Source of the DNA: Micromonospora sp. C95
Lineage (GTDB): Bacteria > Actinomycetota > Actinomycetes > Mycobacteriales > Micromonosporaceae
Direction of reading: 5' to 3'
Length of the DNA stretch: 64,000 nucleotides
NCBI RefSeq assembly: GCF_018070465.1
Contig: NZ_JAGPXT010000025.1
Span: 1 to 64,000 of the forward strand
Below, in pieces: positions 26,089 through 34,276 of this stretch (positions are counted from its first letter, which is position 1; every line of letters starts with the position of its first letter). The notes below the pieces were generated by a model. It was not told the DNA's origin. It worked only from the letters and a program-made list of their open reading frames with translations, and searched no databases. Made by a program: the position numbers and the translations under genes.

Positions 26089-26928
26089 ATGACTTCTGAC
26101 AACGACCGCCGACGCGGTCTGTTCGCGCGGCTGCGCGGGCGGCCCGGGGCGCCCAGCAGGGGCCGCCGCCGGCTGGGTGCTGCGGTCCGGCTGGTCGCCG
26201 CGCTGATGCTGGCCGGCGGCGCCTACACCGTCCTCGCCCCCGGCGCCGCCGCCCAGGAGAATCCGCCGCTGAGCAGCGCCGCCGCCGACGGCAAGGCGCT
26301 GTTCGACGTGAGCTGTGTGACCTGCCACGGACGCAACGCGCAGGGGGTCGAGGGGCGCGGGCCGAGCCTCATCGGCGTCGGCGCCGCCTCGGTGGAATTC
26401 CAGGTGAGCACCGGTCGGATGCCGATGGCCCGGCAGGAGGCCCAGGCGGCGCGCAAGCCCGAGGTGTTCACCCGCGACGAGATCGACCAGCTCGCGGCGT
26501 ACGTCCAGGAACTCGGCGGTGGCCCGGTCGTTCCGGCGGGCGACGACCTGCACGCCGGCGGCAACGTCGCGATCGGCGGCGAGCTCTACCGGATCAACTG
26601 CTCGCAGTGCCACGCGTTCAGCGGTGGCGGCGGTGCCCTCTCCTCCGGCAAGTACGCGCCGAGCCTCGCGCCGGCCACCGACCGGCAGATCTACGCGGCG
26701 ATGCTCAGCGGTCCGCAGAACATGCCGGTCTTCGGCGACAACCAGATCACGCCGGAGCAGAAGGCGGACATCATCGCCTACATCCAGCAGACGCTGAAGG
26801 ACGACGGTGACCCGGGCGGCCTGTTCAACCTGGGCCGGTACGGACCCTCCACCGAGGGGATGGCGATCTTCCTCGTCGGTATCGTCGCGCTGGTCTTCGC
26901 CAGCCTGTGGATCGCGGGCAAGTCGTGA
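26089..26928 (+). CDS. qcrC: Diheme cytochrome c subunit QcrC
   Basis: The cytochrome cc subunit of the actinobacterial bc1 complex, replacing both cytochrome c1 and soluble cytochrome c. The 279-residue product has an N-terminal membrane anchor (about 31-55), two heme-binding motifs CVTCH (76-80) and CSQCH (171-175), methionines in GRMPMAR and QNMPVFG that can serve as axial ligands, and a C-terminal helix (about 258-276). It passes electrons from the Rieske centre to CuA of CtaC. The stop lies 11 bases before the qcrA start. Confidence 0.96.
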   Translation: MTSDNDRRRGLFARLRGRPGAPSRGRRRLGAAVRLVAALMLAGGAYTVLAPGAAAQENPPLSSAAADGKALFDVSCVTCHGRNAQGVEGRGPSLIGVGAASVEFQVSTGRMPMARQEAQAARKPEVFTRDEIDQLAAYVQELGGGPVVPAGDDLHAGGNVAIGGELYRINCSQCHAFSGGGGALSSGKYAPSLAPATDRQIYAAMLSGPQNMPVFGDNQITPEQKADIIAYIQQTLKDDGDPGGLFNLGRYGPSTEGMAIFLVGIVALVFASLWIAGKS

Positions 26929-26939
26929 GCGGGGGGACC

Positions 26940-28025
26940 ATGAGCAGTCACACCGGGCAGCGGGCCCTGCCGGACGGGGAGCCGCTCGACGTGAACGACC
27001 CCCGGCTCAGTCGGTTCGACATCGTCCGGGAGGGCGCCCGGCGGGACGACATCGAGATCGTCCACTACGAGCCGCAGGTGGCCCCGGGCACCAAGGCCGA
27101 GCGGCGGCTGGTCCGCACGGTGGCGGGCTTCTTCCTGCTGACCGGGCTGGCGGCGACCGCCTTCCTGGCGATCTACATCTGGTGGCCCTGGGAGTACGAG
27201 CCGGGTCGCGGCGGCGACAAGCTCTACACCCCGCTGCTCGGCGTGACCCTCGGCGTCGCCCTGCTCGGGATCGGCTTCGGCATCCTCACCTGGGGCAAGA
27301 AGCTGCTGCCCAAGGAGGTGTCGATCCAGGATCGGCACGAGGGTCCGGTGCCCGCCGAGGACCAGCGGATCACCGGCGAGACCATGGCGTACATGGCCGA
27401 CGAGCTGGGCGTGAAGCGTCGGCCGCTGCTCGGCGTCTCGCTGCTGGCCGGTCTACTGCCGGTCGGCGCCGTCGCCGCGGCGCCCCTGGTCGGCGGGCTG
27501 ATCTCCGACCCGCACAAGGACGACCAGATGATGACCACCGGGTTCGCCCCCCGGGACGGTCAGAAGATCCGGCTGGTCCGCGAGGACGGCCGACCCATCC
27601 GGCCGGCGGACATCAGCGCCGGTGGTCAGATCACCGTCTTCCCGGGCGTGGAGCACGGGGTGAGCAACCGGTACGCCGACTCGCCCACCCTGCTGATCCA
27701 CCTGCGCGAGGACGACGCCGTGGAGTCGCGGCGCAACAACGAGCGCGAGGGCCACGGCGGCTACATGTGGGGCAACTACGCCGCGTACTCGAAGATCTGC
27801 ACGCACGCCGGCTGCCCGGCGAGCCTGTACGAACAGCAGACCAACCGGCTGCTCTGCCCGTGCCACCAGTCGCAGTTCCTGATCACCGACAACGCCAAGC
27901 CCGTCTTCGGTCCGGCCAGCCGGCGGCTGCCGCAGCTGCCGATCGAGGTGGATTCCGAGGGCTACTTCGTGGCTACGTCCGACTACACTGAACCCGTCGG
28001 GCCCGACTTCTGGGAGCGGCCGTGA
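26940..28025 (+). CDS. qcrA: Rieske iron-sulfur subunit QcrA
   Basis: The 2Fe-2S subunit of the menaquinol-cytochrome c reductase. The 361-residue product has about three membrane helices (near 65-85, 100-120 and 160-185), the feature of actinobacterial Rieske proteins, and the cluster motifs CTHAGCPASL and CPCHQSQF near residues 285-310. I start it at the ATG at 26940, since GGGGGG lies 3-8 bases upstream; a GTG at 26925 overlapping the qcrC stop is an alternative. Its end overlaps the qcrB start by four bases. Confidence 0.95.
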   Translation: MSSHTGQRALPDGEPLDVNDPRLSRFDIVREGARRDDIEIVHYEPQVAPGTKAERRLVRTVAGFFLLTGLAATAFLAIYIWWPWEYEPGRGGDKLYTPLLGVTLGVALLGIGFGILTWGKKLLPKEVSIQDRHEGPVPAEDQRITGETMAYMADELGVKRRPLLGVSLLAGLLPVGAVAAAPLVGGLISDPHKDDQMMTTGFAPRDGQKIRLVREDGRPIRPADISAGGQITVFPGVEHGVSNRYADSPTLLIHLREDDAVESRRNNEREGHGGYMWGNYAAYSKICTHAGCPASLYEQQTNRLLCPCHQSQFLITDNAKPVFGPASRRLPQLPIEVDSEGYFVATSDYTEPVGPDFWERP

Positions 28026-29641
28026 AGCGGCGAAAGTTTGACGTGGCAGCAGTGCCGGGCAACACCGCCCGAGCGGTCGACGACCGCTTCCAGGTGGCGA
28101 CCCCGCTGCGCCGACTGCTCAACAAGGTCTTCCCGGACCACTGGTCCTTCCTGCTCGGCGAGATCGCGCTCTTCTCGTTCATCGTCCTGCTGCTGACCGG
28201 TGTCTTCCTGACCTTCTTCTTCGAGCCGGCGATGACCGAGGTCATCTACAACGGCAGCTACGCCCCGCTGCGGGGCACGCCGATGTCGGCCGCGTACGCC
28301 TCGACGCTGGACATCTCCTTCGACGTCCGCGGCGGCCTGATCATGCGCCAGATGCACCACTGGGCGGCGCTGCTGTTCATGGCCGCGATCGTGGTGCACA
28401 TGCTGCGGATCTTCTTCACCGGCGCGTTCCGCAAGCCGCGCGAGACCAACTGGATCATCGGCTCGCTGCTGTTCTGGGTCGGCTTCCTGGCCGGCTTCAC
28501 CGGTTACTCGCTGCCGGACGACGGTCTGTCCGGCACCGGCCTGCGGATCGCCTCGGCGATCATGCTGTCCATCCCGGTGATCGGCTCCTGGGTGACCGCG
28601 GCGGTCTTCAACGGCGAGTTCCCCGGCACGATCATCATCAGCCGGTTCTTCATCGCCCACGTGCTGCTCATCCCCGCCCTGCTCGTCGCGTTGATCACCG
28701 TTCACCTGGGCCTGGTGTTCAAGCAGAAGCACACCCAGTGGCCGGGGCCGGGCCGGACCAACGGCAACGTGGTCGGCGAGCGGATGTTCCCGCGCTACGC
28801 GATCAAGCAGGGCGGCTTCTTCATGGTCGTCTTCGGCGTGATCGCGCTGATGGGCGGTCTGTTCCAGATCAACCCGGTCTGGCTGTTCGGCCCGTACGAG
28901 GCATGGGTGGTCTCGGCCGCCAGCCAGCCGGACTGGTACGTCATGTTCCTCGACGGCTCGACCCGGCTGATGCCCGACTGGGAGATCACCATACCCATCG
29001 GCGAGGGTTACGTGATCCCGCCGCTGTTCTGGCCGACAGTGGTACTACCCGGCATCCTGGTGGCGCTCTCCCTGCTCTATCCCTTCATGGAGGCCCGCCA
29101 CCTGAAGGACTACCGCAGCCACAACCTGCTCCAGCGTCCCCGCGACGTCCCGTTCCGCACCGGCCTGGGCGTCATGGCCCTCACGTTCTACGTGATCCTG
29201 ACCCTCTCCGGCGCGAACGACGTCATCGCCGACAAGTTCCACATCAGCCTGAACGCGATGACCTGGGCCGGCCGGATCGGTCTGCTGCTGCTGCCGCCGC
29301 TGGCGTACTACGTCACCTACCGGATCTGTCTCGGCCTGCAGCAGCACGATCGGGAGGTTCTCGCGCACGGCGTGGAGACCGGCATCATCCGGCGGCTGCC
29401 GGACGGGCGGTTCGTCGAGGTGCACCAGCCGCTCAGCGCGGGCGACGGGCACGGCGAGCTGGACTACGCCGGCTGGGTGGTACCGAAGAAGATGAACCGG
29501 CTCGGCGCGCTCGGCCCGGCCATCCGGGGCTTCTTCTACCCGATCGAGCGGCCGGCCGAGGCGCCGGTCTCGCCGGGGCACCCGCCGGTCGAGCCGCGCC
29601 CGGAGCGGGAGGAGATCACCAGCGGGGAGACCCGCTCCTGA
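28022..29641 (+). CDS. qcrB: Cytochrome b subunit QcrB
   Basis: The quinol-oxidising membrane subunit of complex III. The 539-residue product has eight or more helices, with the paired heme ligands in MRQMHHWAALLF and IVVHML (helix B) and FIAHVLLIPALL and ITVHLGL (helix D). The Qo-site signature appears as PDWY near residue 300, the actinobacterial form of PEWY. A cytoplasmic tail of over 100 residues follows the last helix, as in the mycobacterial protein. The GTG start overlaps the qcrA stop (GTGA). A strong terminator closes the operon. Confidence 0.96.
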   Translation: MKRRKFDVAAVPGNTARAVDDRFQVATPLRRLLNKVFPDHWSFLLGEIALFSFIVLLLTGVFLTFFFEPAMTEVIYNGSYAPLRGTPMSAAYASTLDISFDVRGGLIMRQMHHWAALLFMAAIVVHMLRIFFTGAFRKPRETNWIIGSLLFWVGFLAGFTGYSLPDDGLSGTGLRIASAIMLSIPVIGSWVTAAVFNGEFPGTIIISRFFIAHVLLIPALLVALITVHLGLVFKQKHTQWPGPGRTNGNVVGERMFPRYAIKQGGFFMVVFGVIALMGGLFQINPVWLFGPYEAWVVSAASQPDWYVMFLDGSTRLMPDWEITIPIGEGYVIPPLFWPTVVLPGILVALSLLYPFMEARHLKDYRSHNLLQRPRDVPFRTGLGVMALTFYVILTLSGANDVIADKFHISLNAMTWAGRIGLLLLPPLAYYVTYRICLGLQQHDREVLAHGVETGIIRRLPDGRFVEVHQPLSAGDGHGELDYAGWVVPKKMNRLGALGPAIRGFFYPIERPAEAPVSPGHPPVEPRPEREEITSGETRS

Positions 29642-29659
29642 GATCCGTCGTAACGTGAC

Positions 29660-29694
29660 GTGGCGCCCGCCGGACCTGCTCCGGCGGGCGCCAC
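29660..29694 (+). terminator. Terminator of the ctaE-qcrCAB operon
   Basis: A perfect 15 bp stem (29660-29674 with 29680-29694) around a CCTGC loop, 18 bases after the qcrB stop. Confidence 0.87.
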
Positions 29695-29750
29695 GCCCGT
29701 TTCGCCTCATCCGGACGTCGTCACCGCTTCCCGTCGTCGCCGGATCGCAG

Positions 29751-29774
29751 GAATAACCCCGGTCAGCCGGGTAT
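29751..29774 (+). promoter_or_regulatory. Stress sigma-B-like promoter before the DUF4142 gene
   Basis: GAAT at 29751-29754, then 14 bases, then GGGTAT at 29769-29774, fits the Streptomyces sigma-B group consensus GNNT-N14-16-GGGTAY. It lies 33 bases before the DUF4142 start, leaving room for a transcript start and the GGGGAGGAAGC ribosome site. The match is seen directly; activity is inferred. Confidence 0.55.
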
Positions 29775-29807
29775 CCGTGCGGTCCAACGTCTCAACGGGG
29801 AGGAAGC

Positions 29808-30485
29808 ATGTTGGGTATCAAACGCCTCGGCCTGCTGGCCGCGCTGGTGCTGGTGGGAGTCGCACCCGCGGCGGCGGCGCAGGCGGCGGCGCAGCCGTCG
29901 GAACAGGACACCCAGTACCTGCAGGCGGTCCACCAGGTCAACCTGTACGAGATCGCCGCCGGTGAGCTGGCCCAGGAGAAGGGCCAGAACCAGCAGGTCA
30001 AGGAGCTGGGGCAGCAGTTCGTCACGGACCACACCGAACTGGACCAGTCGGTGCAGGACCTGGCCGGACAGCTGAACGTCGACCTGCCGAGCGAGCCCAC
30101 CACCGAACAGCAGGACGGTCTCGACCAGCTCAACAACGCCAGCGGTGAGGAGTTCGACCGGCTCTGGGTGACCCAGGAACTGGCCGGCCACGTCCAGGCC
30201 ATCCAGGCGACCCAGACGGAGATCTCACAGGGTAGCGAGCCGCAGGTGGTCCAGCTGGCGCAGACCGCGCTGCCGGTCCTGCAGGCGCACTACGACGCCC
30301 TGGTGATGCTGGCCGAGGAACTCGGCATCCCGGTGCCGGAGACCAGCCCGAGCGGCACGGCCAGCCCGGGTGGCACCGTCCCGGCCCCGGGTGGCACCAC
30401 GCCGGCCCCGGGTGAGACCTTCACCGAGGAGGCGCCGGTTCCGGGTGGCACCGTCACCGAGACCCCGGTGCCGCAGCAGAGCTGA
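29808..30485 (+). CDS. Secreted DUF4142 protein
   Basis: A 225-residue exported protein. Residues 1-25 are a signal peptide (MLGIKRLGLLAALVLVGV, cleavage after AAA near 23-28). Residues 30-165 are a DUF4142 four-helix bundle of ferritin-like character with many Gln/Glu/His residues (EQDTQYLQAVHQVNLYEIAAG). The tail from 172 is Pro/Gly/Thr-rich with repeated PGGT units. A clear GGGGAGGAAGC ribosome site precedes the ATG. DUF4142 proteins are often stress-related; the stress-type promoter upstream agrees. Molecular function unknown. Confidence 0.85.
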   Translation: MLGIKRLGLLAALVLVGVAPAAAAQAAAQPSEQDTQYLQAVHQVNLYEIAAGELAQEKGQNQQVKELGQQFVTDHTELDQSVQDLAGQLNVDLPSEPTTEQQDGLDQLNNASGEEFDRLWVTQELAGHVQAIQATQTEISQGSEPQVVQLAQTALPVLQAHYDALVMLAEELGIPVPETSPSGTASPGGTVPAPGGTTPAPGETFTEEAPVPGGTVTETPVPQQS

Positions 30486-30502
30486 TCCGGCGGTAGCGAG
30501 CC

Positions 30503-30535
30503 GAGCCGGTCCATCCCCTGCGGGTGGGCCGGCTC
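30503..30535. terminator. Bidirectional terminator between DUF4142 and Lrp-like genes
   Basis: A 13 bp stem with two G-U pairs (30503-30515 with 30523-30535) and a 7-base loop, in the 48-base convergent gap. Confidence 0.65.
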
Positions 30536-30821
30536 AGTCGGTGCTGCCCAGGCCGATGGCGAAGGCTTCCTCCAGGTCGTGCCGGGAGTACGCGCGGAAG
30601 GCGATGTGCGACTCGGTGTTGAGCACGCCCGGCACCTTCGAGATGCTGCCCGCGATGATCTGGGCGATCTCGTCGAACTCACGGACCCGGACCATGGCGA
30701 TCAGGTCGACGTGCCCGGCCACCGAGTAGACCTCGCTCACCCCCGACAGGTTCGCAAGTGCCTCGGCCACCTCGGGAATCGAGTCGGTGGCGCAGTCGAT
30801 CAGCACGATCGCGGTGATCAC
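30534..30821 (-). CDS. Stand-alone Lrp/AsnC ligand-binding (RAM) domain protein
   Basis: A 95-residue protein consisting only of the Lrp/AsnC effector domain (VLIDCATDSIPEVAEALANL, VYSVAGHVDLIAMVRV), with no DNA-binding helix-turn-helix. Such proteins oligomerise and can sense amino acids or modulate full-length Lrp proteins. The GTG start overlaps the end of the MFS gene by four bases (GTGA), with GGAGAG upstream, so it is translated with that gene. Whether the association with the transporter is functional or positional is unclear. Confidence 0.85.
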   Translation of the reverse strand: MITAIVLIDCATDSIPEVAEALANLSGVSEVYSVAGHVDLIAMVRVREFDEIAQIIAGSISKVPGVLNTESHIAFRAYSRHDLEEAFAIGLGSTD

Positions 30822-32116
30822 GGGACTCTCCGTTCGTCGGCGTACTCGCCCATGCTAGGCGGTATGACAGCAGCAGCGTGCGGGGCTGTGGCGGGCAGGC
30901 GTACGAAGAGGGCGGCGGACGCGAACAGCACCGCCGCGCCGATCAGGTAACCCGCTTCGATGCCGTGCCGGCTGGCCTGCCAGCCGATCAGCGGTAGCCC
31001 CACCGCCCCCACGACCTGCATGAGAAGTGACTGCACAGACAGCACGGTGGCCCGTTCGGTCGCCTCGACGCGGTCGTGCAGCAGCTTCGCCTGTGCCGGG
31101 AAGGCCGCGCCGAGACCGACGAAGAGCAGACAGTAGGCCAGCCCGGCGAGCGCCATGGCACCCGGCCCCCGCAGGAGTGCGCAACCGGCGAGCCCGAGCA
31201 GGGACAGCGCGGATACCACCACTCCGGTCGCCGCCGCCCGCGCGTGTGACCCGCAGCGGCGTACCGCCCAACCGGCAACCATGCCGCCGACGGCGTCGGC
31301 ACCGAATCCCGCGGCTGCGACCACCGCGTACGTGGCAGCTGCGGTAGGACCGCCGGCCGATTCGGCCAGCCAGGCCGGGGTGAGAAGTTCGATGGTGCCC
31401 AGCGCGACACCCGCTCCGCCGGCCGCGAGCAACACCCGGGTCAGTACCCGGTCTCGTGCTGACACCTGCAGCCCGGCGGCGATGGTGGCGGGTACGTGCC
31501 GCACGACGTCCGCCAGTTCCGGGCGTGGATGCGGCGGCTCGGGCAGCCGGGCCGTCGCCAGGGCCCGCAGCGCCTCGACCCCGGCCGCTATCAGCACCGG
31601 CACTGCCAGGGCAGGAAGCGTGTTGGTGCCATCCAGAACCAGTGGCAGCAGACCGCCGGTGAGCGTGCCAACCGCCAGTGCCAGTGACCCGGCTACCTCA
31701 CCTTTGGCCAGACCGCCGGTCAGGTCGACATCGCGGCCGGCGTGCGTGTGCACGGTGTCGACGTACCACGCTTCCAGCGGACCGGTCGACAGCGCGCGGG
31801 CGACGCCGCGCAGCACCGCGGAGGCCAGGAACAGTGCGATCGTGTCGGCCAGGCCCAGCAACAGCAGGCCGCCCGCGCCGGCCACCGCCGAGGCGACGAG
31901 TACGGGGCGGCGTCCGATCGCGTCCGCCAGCCCCCCGGTGGGCAGTTCGAGCAGCGCAACCGTGAGGCCGTACCCCGCGGTGACGAGCGCGATGGTGGGT
32001 ACCGAGAGGCCACGGTCGAGCATCAGCAACACCAGGGGCACCAGATAGAGCCCGGTGGGCAGCCACAGCAGGAAGTTCAGCGATGCGTAGCGGCGGCGGG
32101 CCGCATCGATGCTCAT
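30818..32116 (-). CDS. MFS transporter
   Basis: A 432-residue major facilitator protein with about twelve helices. The motif A region is GGLADAIGRRPVLVAS near residue 62, and a second-half equivalent GGMVAGWAVRRCGSHARA lies near 280. The N-terminus has the LPTGLYLVPLVLLML first helix. It starts at the ATG at 32114-32116, which overlaps the ArsR stop (ATGA), and its own stop overlaps the Lrp-domain gene. Drug or metabolite efflux under the adjacent regulator is the simplest reading; the substrate is not determinable. Confidence 0.87.
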   Translation of the reverse strand: MSIDAARRRYASLNFLLWLPTGLYLVPLVLLMLDRGLSVPTIALVTAGYGLTVALLELPTGGLADAIGRRPVLVASAVAGAGGLLLLGLADTIALFLASAVLRGVARALSTGPLEAWYVDTVHTHAGRDVDLTGGLAKGEVAGSLALAVGTLTGGLLPLVLDGTNTLPALAVPVLIAAGVEALRALATARLPEPPHPRPELADVVRHVPATIAAGLQVSARDRVLTRVLLAAGGAGVALGTIELLTPAWLAESAGGPTAAATYAVVAAAGFGADAVGGMVAGWAVRRCGSHARAAATGVVVSALSLLGLAGCALLRGPGAMALAGLAYCLLFVGLGAAFPAQAKLLHDRVEATERATVLSVQSLLMQVVGAVGLPLIGWQASRHGIEAGYLIGAAVLFASAALFVRLPATAPHAAAVIPPSMGEYADERRVP

Positions 32117-32691
32117 CGGCGTTCGGATCTGGGAAAACCGGCCACCACGATGGACACGGTGAGCGCGCTCGGATCGGCTTCGTCTCGTGCGCTCAGCTCG
32201 TTGAGGTGGGCGTAGAAGCGGTCCCACAGCTCGGCCACCGAGGAGCGACTGAGCCGCGTCACGATGTCGCCGATGCCTGCCGCCTCCACCCAGGCCGGGT
32301 CCAGGTCGTCCAGTTGGGCCTCGAAGCGCTCGACGTCGCCGATGAGCACCTCGACCTGTCGACGCCGCATCATCCCCGCAGCCTCTCGACCGGCATCACT
32401 CGCGGAGAGCTCGGTGTTGCTCCATCCGGTCGTGCGGTGTACGGCCGCCCAGCGCCGTTCTCGTGGATGTCTGCGTCCGCTCTTGGACTCCGTGACGAAC
32501 CCGTGTCGGGCCAGTATGCGCAGGTGGTAGCTGGTCGACCCGGACTCGGTGTCGAGCAGGTGGGCGAGTTCCGTGGCCGTGGCCGGGCCGTGCTCCCGCA
32601 GCGCGGCCAGCAACCGCACCCGGAGGGGGTGGGCCACCGCTTTGAGATCTGCGGGATCGGATACCCGTCGTTGCTGGCGAGGATCGGTCAT
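32113..32691 (-). CDS. ArsR-type winged-helix regulator
   Basis: A 192-residue regulator with an N-terminal ArsR-like winged helix at residues 10-75 (VAHPLRVRLLAALREHGPAT, then ATELAHLLDTESGSTSYHLR). The C-terminal half is helical without metal-binding cysteines, so this is the non-metal type common beside actinobacterial MFS genes. I use the ATG at 32689-32691; starting 12 codons earlier adds a cysteine-containing lead not typical of the family. It heads a three-gene chain with four-base overlaps into the MFS gene and the Lrp-domain gene. An inverted repeat upstream may be its operator. Confidence 0.87.
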   Translation of the reverse strand: MTDPRQQRRVSDPADLKAVAHPLRVRLLAALREHGPATATELAHLLDTESGSTSYHLRILARHGFVTESKSGRRHPRERRWAAVHRTTGWSNTELSASDAGREAAGMMRRRQVEVLIGDVERFEAQLDDLDPAWVEAAGIGDIVTRLSRSSVAELWDRFYAHLNELSARDEADPSALTVSIVVAGFPRSERR

Positions 32692-32708
32692 GCACGACAA
32701 CGTAGCTA

Positions 32709-32740
32709 TGCAGAGAAGTTTATGCAAAAAGGTTTCTGCA
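32709..32740 (-). promoter_or_regulatory. Candidate operator/promoter before the ArsR-MFS-Lrp genes
   Basis: TGCAGA (32709-32714) and TCTGCA (32735-32740) are inverted around 20 A/T-rich bases that include a further TGCA. The sequence stands out from the GC-rich surroundings and lies 18-50 bases before the ArsR start, suiting autoregulation. Confidence 0.45.
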
Positions 32741-32781
32741 AGCAGCGCCTGGCAGCGGCCGGGCGGGTGGTGCGTGTGGGA

Positions 32782-33663
32782 TCAAGCCGCCGGGACGGTC
32801 AGGTCAGCACCGACCCGGATCACGTCGCGCAGGTGCTCCTCGGCACCGACGACGGCGCCCGCCCAGATCACGCTGCGACTGACCGTCCCACGGACGACGG
32901 CACCCGCGCCCACCACGGAGCGGTGGCAGGGGCCGGTGACCGTGGCGGTCGGATCGATCAGGCAGCCGTCGCCAGCGGCGTGCAGGTTCGCGGCGAGGTA
33001 GTCGGCCGGGGTGCCGGTGTCGATGAAGGTTCCCCGGTAGCCCACCACGTCCAGCCGACCGGCGGCCTCGGCCGGACGCCAGACCGCGCGTACCAGGTCG
33101 CCGAAGGTGGCGGGCAGGTCGCGGACCAGCCGCCACGGCAACAGCGAGAAACCGGTGAAGACGTGCCCGTCGAAGGTGCCCGGTGCGCGCGGGTCGGCGG
33201 CCGGCTGGCCGAGCAGGCGCACCGACTCGCCGTCCCAGCCGTCCAGCAGCGCGGCGATGTCGGGGCCGGGCGGTGCCGCCGGGTCGGCCAGGTAGGCGTC
33301 GGCGTTGCCGACCAGCACACCCCGGCCGTCGATCCAGTCCCGCAGCCGTCCCACGCCGCCAGCGGTGCCCAGCGGGTTGCCCGGCTCGACCGACAGGTGC
33401 GCCCGCGCACCCACCCGCCGCGCCACCTGGTCACCCAGGTAGCAGGCGTTCACCGCGACCGCGGCCGGGCCGGTCAGGCCGAGACCGGCGAGCCGAGCCA
33501 GCGCCCGGTCCAGCAGGGACACGTTGCCCACCGGGCAGAGCGCCTTCGGTACCCGCTCGGTCAGCGGGCGCAGCCGGGTGCCCTCGCCGGCGGCGAGCAC
33601 CACCGCGCAGATCCCGTCGAAGGCGGCGCGACGGCGGTTCTCCGCGCCCTCGGGCCAGGTCAC
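32782..33663 (-). CDS. Sugar-phosphate nucleotidyltransferase
   Basis: A 293-residue NTP transferase of the mannose-1-phosphate guanylyltransferase/MurU-like group. The nucleotide-binding signature LAAGEGTRLRPLTERVPKALCPVGN lies at residues 22-46 (LAAGEGTRLRPL then PKALCPV), and the metal Asp is in VGNADAYL near 118. A short left-handed-helix-like C-terminus (GAGAVVRGTVSRSVIWAGAVV) follows. The GTG start (33661-33663) overlaps the Nudix stop by four bases. The nucleotide and sugar cannot be settled from sequence; proximity to pimB fits a GDP-mannose supply role, but this is speculative. Confidence 0.85.
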   Translation of the reverse strand: MTWPEGAENRRRAAFDGICAVVLAAGEGTRLRPLTERVPKALCPVGNVSLLDRALARLAGLGLTGPAAVAVNACYLGDQVARRVGARAHLSVEPGNPLGTAGGVGRLRDWIDGRGVLVGNADAYLADPAAPPGPDIAALLDGWDGESVRLLGQPAADPRAPGTFDGHVFTGFSLLPWRLVRDLPATFGDLVRAVWRPAEAAGRLDVVGYRGTFIDTGTPADYLAANLHAAGDGCLIDPTATVTGPCHRSVVGAGAVVRGTVSRSVIWAGAVVGAEEHLRDVIRVGADLTVPAA

Positions 33664-34202
33664 GGCGTCTTGTCGGGCAGCGGCGGCGGGAACTGCCCGG
33701 CCAACGGACCGATGTCGTAGTACGCCAGCAGACGGGCGGTCGGCCAGGTCAGCTTCGGCAGGTCGTCCAGCGGGTGCCAGGCGGCCTCGAAGACCTCGGC
33801 GCCGTCGACGGTCAGCTCGGTGCGCGAGGCCGGCACCTCGGCGGTGAACACCACGTCCACCCAGCCCTTGGCGTGCACGATGGCGTTGGGCACCGCCGGG
33901 GCGAGTCGGGTGGGGGAGAGGCGGACCCCGCTCTCCTCGTACAGCTCCCGGGCGGCGCCGACGGCCGGGTGCTCGCCGCGTTGCAGCAACCCGGCCGGCA
34001 GGGTCCACCCCCGGCCCGGTGGCTGCCGCAGCAGCAGCAACCGACCCGCGCCCGACGCCTCACTGTCGCGGAGCAGGGTGACGGCGCCGACGATGTACTT
34101 CGGCACGGCCATCCGGACCAGCCGACGTCGGACCGGCAGCGGCAGCCGGTAGAAGACCTGGTACGCGACGGCGCGCCCGGTGCGGCGGGTACGGAGGATC
34201 AT
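33660..34202 (-). CDS. Nudix hydrolase
   Basis: A 180-residue protein with a full Nudix box, G(5)E(7)REUxEExGU, as GLLQRGEHPAVGAARELYEESG near residues 70-92 (GLLQRGEHP then RELYEESGV). Nudix enzymes hydrolyse nucleoside diphosphates linked to another moiety. A basic, helical N-terminus of 30 residues precedes the domain (YQVFYRLPLPVRRRLVRMA). It is translationally coupled to the nucleotidyltransferase gene downstream, suggesting that the two act on related nucleotide sugars or that one polices the other's products. Confidence 0.88.
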   Translation of the reverse strand: MILRTRRTGRAVAYQVFYRLPLPVRRRLVRMAVPKYIVGAVTLLRDSEASGAGRLLLLRQPPGRGWTLPAGLLQRGEHPAVGAARELYEESGVRLSPTRLAPAVPNAIVHAKGWVDVVFTAEVPASRTELTVDGAEVFEAAWHPLDDLPKLTWPTARLLAYYDIGPLAGQFPPPLPDKTP

Positions 34203-34276
34203 GACTCCAGGCTAGTGGCCGTGAGGCTCACTCGCGCCACGAGGAGCACGCCGAGTACGGTGAGGGGCCAGGACGG

